Assembly: GCA_007117055.1 (NCBI GenBank)
Contig: SKHH01000182.1
Coordinates: 1 to 7,813 of the forward strand
Direction of reading: 5' to 3'
Origin: Lishizhenia sp.
GTDB lineage: Bacteria; Bacteroidota; Bacteroidia; Flavobacteriales_D; Crocinitomicaceae
DNA length: 7,813 nucleotides
A model generated the notes under the pieces. It saw nothing but the letters and a program-made list of their open reading frames with translations, made no database searches and was not told where the DNA came from. The position numbers were made by a program, and so were the translations under genes. Positions 1-5,903 of the stretch are shown piece after piece. Every line of letters starts with the position of its first letter. Within the stretch, counting starts at the first letter, position 1.

Positions 1-83
1 AGGATTGAAGGGAATTAAGAATCACTCCCTTAATGAGCCTTAATTGCTTAATGGTTTTATTTTTTATTATCTGATTTTAAACC

Positions 84-217
84 ATTAACACTTAGGTTTC
101 ACAAAGTACCAAGAGATTGATTCTTTGCGAACACTTCGACTAGCCCCCTTCGACTCAACCGCTCAGGGCAGCGCATGGCATCGTCTTGTGCCTTCTTTGC
201 TTCCTTAGCGGTTATAT
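84..217. repeat. Imperfect inverted-repeat element, probable dispersed extragenic repeat
   Basis: The two ends are roughly reverse-complementary: the left end (about 84-115) and the reverse complement of the right end (about 186-217) share AAC, AGG, CAAAG and CAAGA blocks in the same order with small gaps. The centre (131-180) is much richer in G and C than its surroundings. It carries CTTCGACT twice, at 134-141 and 148-155, and then GCTCAGGG. From memory, similar CTTCGAC...GCTCAGG cores and CAAAG-type arms recur between genes in many Bacteroidota genomes, which is why I call it dispersed; copy number cannot be seen here. The remainder of the 1-286 gap shows no supported gene. Confidence 0.5.
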
Positions 218-286
218 CTTAATAAAAATCGGTTGTTTTAACTTATTTATTTTTACCACTAAAATAACAGTAGAACCGGATAATTT

Positions 287-1486
287 TTAGTACAAGAAAT
301 TATTATACGGGTAACGCTCTTGAAAAATGCGTTTAACTTCATCGTAGACCACTTGTTTTAACTCGTCAAAATTTTCCTTTTTTTCGGCAGAAATAAACAC
401 ACATTTTTGGTCGTTCATTTTTGCCATCCATTGTTTTTTTAACTCTTCTAAGGAATAATTTTCGCGTTGTTTCTCTGAGATATCTCCTTCCTCTTGTGGG
501 GTGTAGGTATATGCGTCAATTTTATTAAACACTAAAATGGTAGGCTTATCTGATTTGTCAATCTCAGCAAGTGTTTCATTTACTACGTGAAAATGATCTT
601 CAAAATTAGGGTGAGCAATGTCGAGGACATGGATGAGTACATCGGACTCTCGCACTTCATCTAAGGTAGATTTAAAAGATTCGACCAACTGATGCGGTAA
701 TTTGCGAATAAACCCAACGGTGTCAGAAAGTAAAAAAGGTAAATTTTCGATGACCACTTTTCTTACCGTAGTATCCAAAGTAGCAAAGAGTTTGTTTTCT
801 GCAAATACTTCCGATTTACTCAACACATTCATGATGGTGCTTTTTCCAACGTTCGTGTATCCAACTAAAGCTACACGAACTAATTGACCTCTATTTCCGC
901 GTTGAACCGCTTTTTGTTTATCGATATCTTTTAGTTTCTTTTTAAGTAAACTAATTTTTTGTTTGATGATTCGTCTATCTGTTTCAATTTGCGTCTCACC
1001 AGGCCCACGCATTCCGATACCTCCTTTCTGACGTTCGAGGTGGGTCCACATCCGGGTTAATCGTGGCAATAAATACTCATATTGGGCTAATTCAACTTGT
1101 GTTTTTGCGTGAGCTGTTCGTGCTCTTGAAGCAAAAATATCTAAGATGAGGTTGGAACGGTCTAAAATTTTTACTTTCAGAATGCGTTCAACATTACGTA
1201 ATTGAGCAGGAGTGAGGTCGTCATCAAAAATGACCATGTCAATTTCTTGTTCTTCAACAAAAGCACGAACCTCTTCAATTTTCCCAGAACCCAAAAATGT
1301 TTTAGGATGTGGCACAGGAAGTTTCTGGAGAAATTTTTTGTGTGTAACAGCACCTGCTGTTTCCGCTAAAAACGCTAATTCATTAATGTAATCTTCTGCT
1401 GTTTCTTGAGTTTGATCTTGACTTATTACACCCACTAAAACCGCTTTTTCTCCCGTAATTCCTTCCGCAATTTTCCCTACTTCCAT
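287..1486 (-). CDS. hflX: GTPase HflX, ribosome-associated
   Basis: HflX is a cytoplasmic GTPase that binds the 50S subunit and splits stalled ribosomes. The 399-residue length fits the family. The N-terminal HflX domain covers about residues 15-140 and includes the conserved PKTFLGSGK stretch (61-69). The linker carries the family signature GPGETQIETDRR (161-172), followed by a basic coiled-coil segment (about 173-195). The G domain has G1 GYTNVGKS (209-216), switch I around 234-240, G3 DTVG (255-258), G4 NKID (321-324) and G5 SAE (366-368). All nucleotide-binding motifs are intact. The ATG start directly follows the TAA stop of the cytochrome c gene (TAAATG), so it is probably translated by coupling. 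It is last in a three-gene leftward operon, and I see no promoter of its own. No convincing terminator follows its stop. Confidence 0.97.
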   Translation of the reverse strand: MEVGKIAEGITGEKAVLVGVISQDQTQETAEDYINELAFLAETAGAVTHKKFLQKLPVPHPKTFLGSGKIEEVRAFVEEQEIDMVIFDDDLTPAQLRNVERILKVKILDRSNLILDIFASRARTAHAKTQVELAQYEYLLPRLTRMWTHLERQKGGIGMRGPGETQIETDRRIIKQKISLLKKKLKDIDKQKAVQRGNRGQLVRVALVGYTNVGKSTIMNVLSKSEVFAENKLFATLDTTVRKVVIENLPFLLSDTVGFIRKLPHQLVESFKSTLDEVRESDVLIHVLDIAHPNFEDHFHVVNETLAEIDKSDKPTILVFNKIDAYTYTPQEEGDISEKQRENYSLEELKKQWMAKMNDQKCVFISAEKKENFDELKQVVYDEVKRIFQERYPYNNFLY

Positions 1487-1801
1487 TTATTTTTTAATAA
1501 CCGTATTTATGTAATTAATAACCGCTGTTGTTTCTTCATCAGACAACATTTTTTTATAGGCAGGCATGGCATTATTTTTTCCATATAAAATAGTCTGACG
1601 TAGCAAAGAATCAGTCATTTTCGTATGTTGTAATTGAATTTTTCCTCCAGCTTTTAATTGCCCTCCCATACCATGACAAGAGACACAATAACGCTGAAAG
1701 ACCAATTCTCCACTTACATGACCAGTTTCAGGATCCACAGTACTTGGAGACGAACAGCCCGTGAACAAAACACAGGTAGCACCAAACAGCAACCACCTCA
1801 T
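1487..1801 (-). CDS. Small lipoprotein c-type cytochrome
   Basis: This is a predicted 104-residue monohaem cytochrome c, acting in electron transfer outside the cytoplasm. From the chosen start, residues 1-16 form a lipoprotein signal (MRW, hydrophobic core, FTG-C with lipidated Cys16). The haem-binding CVSCH is at 39-43, and the likely axial ligand is Met79 in NAMPAY. The helix after it (about 86-101) completes a class I fold. The frame is open 14 codons further upstream to an ATG at 1843, but that start would put a hydrophilic stretch before the signal and overlap the previous gene by 43 bp. The ATG at 1801 gives a clean lipoprotein signal and a TAATG junction with the upstream stop, so I prefer it. 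The redox partner is unknown; the adjacent membrane protein is an obvious candidate. It could sit on the inner or outer membrane. Confidence 0.9.
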   Translation of the reverse strand: MRWLLFGATCVLFTGCSSPSTVDPETGHVSGELVFQRYCVSCHGMGGQLKAGGKIQLQHTKMTDSLLRQTILYGKNNAMPAYKKMLSDEETTAVINYINTVIKK

Positions 1802-2241
1802 TAGAACCAACCCGTGCCCAATGTTGGATGAGTAAATGGCCATGGAATCCCAATAAAAATGATGATAAGCCCTAATAAATAGTAGCGCAAAATCAATTTA
1901 TGTTTGATACTTGGATCTTCTTGTTTTTCTGCTTTTTTTCTGCCCAATGTGATAAGTAAAATTCCTAAAATCATTAAAAGAGGGTGTTCTACATCGAAAA
2001 AACGAAGCGATGCATTTGCCATCATACCTTCAACAAATTGAACTTTTGGAGAGGTGAAATAAAGGATTAACCCTAGCAACAATTGAATGTGTAAGAAAAT
2101 CATTGCAAAAAGGTTGATCATTTTATCTTTTTTGAGGTATTGACCGGACTTCAAATTGCTAACAGCATTTACAATAGCTACCACGAGCAATAACAATACA
2201 ATATATCTTAATCCTGAATGTGCGCTTACTAAAATGTTCAT
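1801..2241 (-). CDS. Four-helix membrane protein, putative cytochrome b-like
   Basis: This 146-residue integral membrane protein has four hydrophobic segments at about 9-28, 42-63, 85-101 and 117-135. A basic loop follows helix 1 (KSGQYLKKDK), and a Lys/Glu-rich loop lies between helices 3 and 4. Homologues in Bacteroidota are, as I recall, often labelled cytochrome B without experiments. His8, His51, His86 and His114 lie in or beside helices 1, 2, 3 and 4 respectively, an arrangement that could ligate haem; this is inference. The C-terminal IPWPF motif is recognisable from relatives, and a short tail (THPTLGTGWF) follows. It is the first gene of the leftward operon. Its TAA stop overlaps the ATG of the lipoprotein cytochrome c by one base, suggesting the two products work together. 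No substrate or quinone site can be assigned. Confidence 0.85.
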   Translation of the reverse strand: MNILVSAHSGLRYIVLLLLVVAIVNAVSNLKSGQYLKKDKMINLFAMIFLHIQLLLGLILYFTSPKVQFVEGMMANASLRFFDVEHPLLMILGILLITLGRKKAEKQEDPSIKHKLILRYYLLGLIIIFIGIPWPFTHPTLGTGWF

Positions 2242-2257
2242 AATTTCTATTTTCGAC

Positions 2258-2265
2258 CAAATTTA
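2258..2265 (-). promoter_or_regulatory. Candidate -7 element for the cytochrome/hflX operon
   Basis: On the minus strand this reads TAAATTTG, a full match to the Bacteroidota TAnnTTTG element, 16 bp upstream of the ATG at 2241. It would give a leader of only about 10 nt. I see no good TTTG-type -33 element at the expected distance, so support rests on the -7 match and its position. Confidence 0.5.
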
Positions 2266-2348
2266 CATATTTTTTTCGTTCGGTATTGTCTAGCTTTAAA
2301 AATCCCATCAATTATTTTAGAGTTCATCCAGTAGTTTTTTGTGAAAGG

Positions 2349-2356
2349 TAAATTTG
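2349..2356 (+). promoter_or_regulatory. Candidate -7 element upstream of galE (distal)
   Basis: TAAATTTG, a full match to TAnnTTTG, lies 55 bp before the galE ATG and would give a leader of about 50 nt. The nearest TTTG (2338-2341) is only 7 bp away, too close for a -33 element. It is the mirror image of the element at 2258-2265 on the other strand. Confidence 0.35.
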
Positions 2357-2376
2357 ACCAATATAATGAGTACATC

Positions 2377-2407
2377 TTTCATGTGTTTTAAATAATATGT
2401 ATTTTTG
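2377..2407 (+). promoter_or_regulatory. Candidate promoter immediately before galE (proximal)
   Basis: TTTC (2377-2380, three of four bases of TTTG), a 19-bp spacer and TATTTTTG (2400-2407, full match to TAnnTTTG) have correct Bacteroidota spacing. The -7 element ends only 4 bp before the ATG at 2412, so transcription from here would start at or next to the start codon and make an almost leaderless mRNA. Confidence 0.35.
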
Positions 2408-2411
2408 AAAC

Positions 2412-3449
2412 ATGGACAAGCTGAAAAAGCATATTTTAGTAACAGGAGGAGCAGGTTATATTGGTTCTCACACCGTTGTGGCTTTAACTGAAGCTGGTTT
2501 TCAGCCAGTTATTTTGGATGATTTTCGAAATGCTCATCCCGATGTGATCGATCGGTTAGAAGAAATAACGCAAACTCAAATTTTATGTGAACGATCAAGT
2601 TGCCACGATACCGATCTACTGGAATCCATTATTGAAAAGTATAACATATGGGGAGTCATTCATTTTGCAGCGGACAAGGCGGTAGGTGAGTCCGTTGAGA
2701 ATCCGTTGAAGTATTTTGATAATAATTTAGGAGGACTTATTTCATTATTGAAAGCCATGAAAAGTAAAGGTGTACACCGACTTGTTTTTTCTTCTTCTTG
2801 TACCGTGTATGGTCTGCCTAAAACGATTCCAGTTACAGAAAATGAGGAGGTTTCGTATAACTCTCCTTATGGGTTTACTAAACTCATTAATGAACAAATG
2901 TTAGAACAATTTGTCCAAGCGGAGGAACAATTTAAAACGGTTTTATTGCGTTACTTTAATCCTGTTGGAGCACATGCCTCAGGATTGATTGGTGAAGAAC
3001 CAAGAGGTGTTCCGACTAATTTATTACCCTTTATTACGCAAACGGCAGCAGGAATTAGAAAAGAACTCGTTGTGCATGGCGACGATTATGAAACCTCAGA
3101 CGGGACCTGTATTCGCGATTATATTCACGTGGTAGATTTAGCCGAAGCCCACGTGAAAGCTTTAGAATTTATTGACAGTGATAAAAGTGCTTCGTTGGAA
3201 GTGATTAATATTGGCACCGGAAATGGAACGAGTGTAAAAGAGATGATAGACACTTTTGTTTCTACTTGTGACACTTCTTTAAATTGGAGGATTGGACCAC
3301 GAAGATCGGGAGATGTTCCTGCCATCTATGCAGACGCTGCGTTGGCAAAAGAAAAATTAAATTGGGAAGCGAAATTAACAGTGAAAGATGCCTTGCGATC
3401 TGCTTGGAATTACCAACAAAAACGAGTACAGAAAACAAGTGAATTATGA
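2412..3449 (+). CDS. galE: UDP-glucose 4-epimerase
   Basis: GalE interconverts UDP-glucose and UDP-galactose using tightly bound NAD, linking galactose metabolism to supply of UDP-sugars for surface glycans. This is an extended short-chain dehydrogenase of 345 residues, close to the usual 330-345. The NAD-binding TGGAGYIGSH is at 11-20, and the FAADKAVGES segment at 85-94 is typical of GalE. The catalytic triad is Ser129 (in SSSCTVYG), Tyr153 and Lys157 (in SPYGFTK). NPVGAH (183-188) and the UDP-binding RRSGDVPAIYAD region (297-308) follow. The position matching the E. coli Tyr299 gate residue is Ile305, so acceptance of N-acetylated sugars cannot be judged. The ATG at 2412 places the glycine loop at the normal distance from the N-terminus, and no other Met is available. 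It leads an operon and overlaps the next gene (ATGA). Confidence 0.96.
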   Translation: MDKLKKHILVTGGAGYIGSHTVVALTEAGFQPVILDDFRNAHPDVIDRLEEITQTQILCERSSCHDTDLLESIIEKYNIWGVIHFAADKAVGESVENPLKYFDNNLGGLISLLKAMKSKGVHRLVFSSSCTVYGLPKTIPVTENEEVSYNSPYGFTKLINEQMLEQFVQAEEQFKTVLLRYFNPVGAHASGLIGEEPRGVPTNLLPFITQTAAGIRKELVVHGDDYETSDGTCIRDYIHVVDLAEAHVKALEFIDSDKSASLEVINIGTGNGTSVKEMIDTFVSTCDTSLNWRIGPRRSGDVPAIYADAALAKEKLNWEAKLTVKDALRSAWNYQQKRVQKTSEL

Positions 3450-4195
3450 TGAGAATTTTAATCGTTTTTGCCTTTCTTTTTGGTTTTTTGAATGAGAATT
3501 TTTCTCAATATTTAGAGAAAGAAGCTGATGTAATTTCTAGGTTTCGACCAGGTGCTGGTTGGTATTATAGTGGTAATAAACCGTATGAAAAAGGAAAACT
3601 TCGGAAATATGATCGTTTGATTTTGGATGTGGTATACAATGATTGGTTCGGGGACCGAGAGGCTTTTTCTAGTCCTTGGAATTCCTTGGGTTTTAATATT
3701 GCGATTTTTTCACAACGGGTAATTACACAGGCCAACACCATGAGTTTTGCTTACGGACTTTCTTTCTCTCATTATAATAATAGTTCCTCTTTTGACTTAG
3801 AGAAAAACACGAATCAGGGCACAACAACCATTTCTAATACGGTATTCGGTTCGGATGTAATCAGTAATAAATTTACGGCCAATTACTTGGAAATACCATT
3901 AGAGCTCCGTTTTAGAACGAAAGGGTATAAGCACTTTAAATGGATGATTGGAGGGAAAATCGGTTATCAAATGAATGCGTTTACCAAATTGCGTTTTGAA
4001 GAGGAGGGAGTAAAATACATGACCAAAAACTACAATTTTCCAGATAATAATAGGCTCAGATATGGTGCAACTGTCAGAATGGGAATTCGAAATGTTTCAT
4101 TGTATGGCGCTTTTTTCTTTTCTGAATTATTCACAGCAGACGAAAGTGTTCGACTTACGCCTCTATCGTTGGGATTGAGTTTTTCATTTTTTTAG
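3446..4195 (+). CDS. Outer-membrane beta-barrel protein, PorT-type
   Basis: A predicted outer-membrane protein of 249 residues. A signal peptide spans about 1-20 (MMRILIVFAFLFGFL core, probable cleavage near NFS-Q). The mature part shows many short amphipathic strands alternating polar and aromatic residues, for example LGFNIAIFSQ, MSFAYGLSFSHY, YLEIPLELRFR and RYGATVRMGI. It ends in LSLGLSFSFF with a terminal Phe, the usual C-terminal signal for barrel insertion. The barrel resembles the OMP_b-brl/PorT family of Bacteroidota; I cannot say it is the type IX secretion protein PorT, and that label would be unsafe. Two adjacent ATGs (3446 and 3449) are possible; the first overlaps the galE stop as ATGA, the second as TGATG. 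It is followed after 20 bp by a lipoprotein gene, with which it may form an envelope unit. No ligand is known. Confidence 0.85.
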   Translation: MMRILIVFAFLFGFLNENFSQYLEKEADVISRFRPGAGWYYSGNKPYEKGKLRKYDRLILDVVYNDWFGDREAFSSPWNSLGFNIAIFSQRVITQANTMSFAYGLSFSHYNNSSSFDLEKNTNQGTTTISNTVFGSDVISNKFTANYLEIPLELRFRTKGYKHFKWMIGGKIGYQMNAFTKLRFEEEGVKYMTKNYNFPDNNRLRYGATVRMGIRNVSLYGAFFFSELFTADESVRLTPLSLGLSFSFF

Positions 4196-4215
4196 AAACT
4201 TTTTAAAAACATAGG

Positions 4216-4893
4216 ATGAGCTTGTATTTCCGATTTTCTATTTTAATTTTTTCTATTGGCTTACTTGTGTCCAGTTGTTTTGAATGGGTAGAGGACATAA
4301 AAGTGAATATAGATTTTTCTGGAACGTATAAAACGACCATCAATATGAGTTCATCCAAAGTGCGTTTGTCTTCTTTTCTCGCCATGGATTCGATAAAAGG
4401 GAGGAAAGTTCCCTCAGAACAAGAAATTGAGAAAGAGTTAAATGAATTTGTAGTTGCATTAAATCAACATCCGGCGATCCAAAATGCTGCTTGTGAGCAT
4501 AATTTCGACGATTATATTTTTCGCTTTTCGTTTGATTTTGATCACGTAGATCATATTTATCCAGCGATTTCTGCTGCTTTGGAAAAAGTATTAGATACTG
4601 CTTTTGTGGAACCTTCGCAATTGCCATCTTGGTTAGTAAATAAGTATGAAATCGAAAGAAAGTTTCCTAAAATTACTGCTAAAACCTTGAAAAAATGGCA
4701 ACAACATGAAGACGTAGAAGATTTAAAAAATGCGAAATACACCATGATTATGCGACTTCCTTATTCCATAAAAAAAACAATGCCTTCCAACAGTAGGATT
4801 TCTAAAAATCAGCAATCCATGCTTTACACTGTAAGTCCGTACAGTGTATTGTTTACCCCTTCTTTACTTTCTGTTCAGGCCGGCGCACGTTAA
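4216..4893 (+). CDS. Predicted lipoprotein of unknown function
   Basis: A 225-residue protein I do not recognise. Residues 1-21 form a lipoprotein signal ending LVSS-C, with lipidation predicted at Cys21. The next residues, FEWVED, are partly acidic; in some Bacteroidota acidic residues close to the lipidated Cys direct lipoproteins to the cell surface, but this match is loose. The mature part starts with beta-like stretches (IKVNIDFSGTYKTTINMS), then a charged helical region (about 67-85). An alternating aromatic stretch (DDYIFRFSFDFDHVDHIY, about 98-115), a helix (about 116-128) and a basic C-terminal half follow. Only two further Cys are absent or present in the mature chain: a single Cys93. 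The gene lies 20 bp after the barrel gene, so it is probably co-transcribed with galE and the barrel gene. Its stop codon overlaps that of the opposing GT9 gene. Confidence 0.8.
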   Translation: MSLYFRFSILIFSIGLLVSSCFEWVEDIKVNIDFSGTYKTTINMSSSKVRLSSFLAMDSIKGRKVPSEQEIEKELNEFVVALNQHPAIQNAACEHNFDDYIFRFSFDFDHVDHIYPAISAALEKVLDTAFVEPSQLPSWLVNKYEIERKFPKITAKTLKKWQQHEDVEDLKNAKYTMIMRLPYSIKKTMPSNSRISKNQQSMLYTVSPYSVLFTPSLLSVQAGAR

Positions 4894-5903
4894 TTTCGTT
4901 GGAAATGCTTCAGGACATCTTGCACTGGAATTTCTAAAAAATGAGTACCTGTTTTCTCTTTTTTATAAATGGCATCATCTGTGAGTACGACCGTTTCACC
5001 TCCTACAGGTTGCCATCGACCAGGATGCATGGGGCGTTGATTCGGATACAAGCCGATGCAACGCTTGCCAAGCGCACTAGCAATGTGCAAAGGACCAGTG
5101 CTACAAGCAACCACTGTATGCACCATAGACAAGAAAAATATAAATTCTTGCAATTTCATTTTCCCTGTTAAGTCAATAATCTGCTCGTTTCGTGGAATTT
5201 TCCCTCTGAATGAGGCTCCTTCAGATTCAGTTCCAGTCAAGCATACATAGTAACCTAGTCTCACCAACGATTTTGCGAGTTCCATAAAGTTGTCAATATG
5301 CCATTCTAAAGCAGAGCCTTTGGATTTAGGATGAAGTACTACTACTTTGCTAAAATCTAATGGAGGTAACTTTTGGATAAGCGTCTCATTTTGTTTTACC
5401 GAATACTGTCTCAGTAAAAATGAAACCTCCTCTAAACTGGGTAATGTATCAACTCCATAAGGTTTTAGAAGATGAAAATTGAGTTGAGACTCGTGTTCAT
5501 CGGCATTTTTTCGTGTGAAATTGGGGCGAATATTACAAGTCAGTAAATGGTAAGAACGATGACTTGTGCCAATTCGATAAGGTACTTTTGCTTTTTTCAC
5601 CACTTTTGCAATTTCCTTGTCTGGGAAAACATGGATAAATACATCTGGTTTCCATTGCTTAATCACTTCGGATCGCGCAGCACTGGGTAAATTTTCTATT
5701 TCATCCCAAGAAGCAAATTGATCCACGGAAGCATAATTGGCAACCACTGGACGCGTATAGTCTCTTCCTAGAAAAATAATGTTGGACAAGGGGTATTGTT
5801 GTTTAATCCATCCGCACATTGGAAGCGTTAAGATTACATCACCAATACTGTCCGTTCTACTAATAACGACAGTCTTATTATTTAAGTTTACTTTTTTGCT
5901 CAC
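4890..5903 (-). CDS. Glycosyltransferase family 9, heptosyltransferase-like
   Basis: A 337-residue GT-B enzyme of the GT9 family, which adds sugars (typically heptose) to the lipopolysaccharide core at the cytoplasmic face of the inner membrane. The N-terminal domain begins SRTDSIGDVILTLP (15-28); Asp22 corresponds to the catalytic-base Asp13 of E. coli WaaC. The C-terminal domain has HPKSKGSALEW (191-201), TGTESE (223-228), DLTGK (244-248) and STGPLHIASALG (268-279), then GLYP (284-287). The usual Asp of the DTG motif is Ser268, so the donor may not be ADP-heptose. The start codon is GTG at 5903; there is no ATG, GTG or TTG between it and the conserved R16-D18 region, so this start is effectively forced. 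It overlaps the end of the GT2 gene by 26 bp in another frame, implying translational coupling. The acceptor is unknown. Confidence 0.9.
   Translation of the reverse strand: MSKKVNLNNKTVVISRTDSIGDVILTLPMCGWIKQQYPLSNIIFLGRDYTRPVVANYASVDQFASWDEIENLPSAARSEVIKQWKPDVFIHVFPDKEIAKVVKKAKVPYRIGTSHRSYHLLTCNIRPNFTRKNADEHESQLNFHLLKPYGVDTLPSLEEVSFLLRQYSVKQNETLIQKLPPLDFSKVVVLHPKSKGSALEWHIDNFMELAKSLVRLGYYVCLTGTESEGASFRGKIPRNEQIIDLTGKMKLQEFIFFLSMVHTVVACSTGPLHIASALGKRCIGLYPNQRPMHPGRWQPVGGETVVLTDDAIYKKEKTGTHFLEIPVQDVLKHFQRN

Noticed and set aside
258..291. Hairpin ACTAAAAT/ATTTTTAGT around the hflX stop codon as a terminator
   Set aside because: The stem is AT-only with a bulge, the loop is 17 nt, and no T-run follows on the minus strand.
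702..887. Rightward 61-codon frame inside hflX
   Set aside because: It lies antisense to the HflX G1 to G3 region, whose motifs are intact.
1487..1843. Longer cytochrome c reading with start at 1843
   Set aside because: It adds a hydrophilic stretch before the lipoprotein signal and overlaps the upstream gene by 43 bp; the ATG at 1801 gives a normal signal and a TAATG junction.
3125..3325. Leftward 66-codon frame inside galE
   Set aside because: It is antisense to conserved GalE sequence and lacks any independent support.
3446..4195. Calling the barrel gene porT (type IX secretion)
   Set aside because: It shares only the general barrel type; no other type IX secretion gene is nearby and the sequence does not specifically match what I recall of PorT.
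4203..4745. Leftward open frames inside the lipoprotein gene
   Set aside because: They overlap a gene with a clear lipoprotein signal and correct operon spacing, and encode low-plausibility proteins.
4941..5250. Rightward open frames inside the GT9 gene
   Set aside because: They lie wholly antisense to a gene with clear GT9 motifs and have no recognisable protein features or start context.
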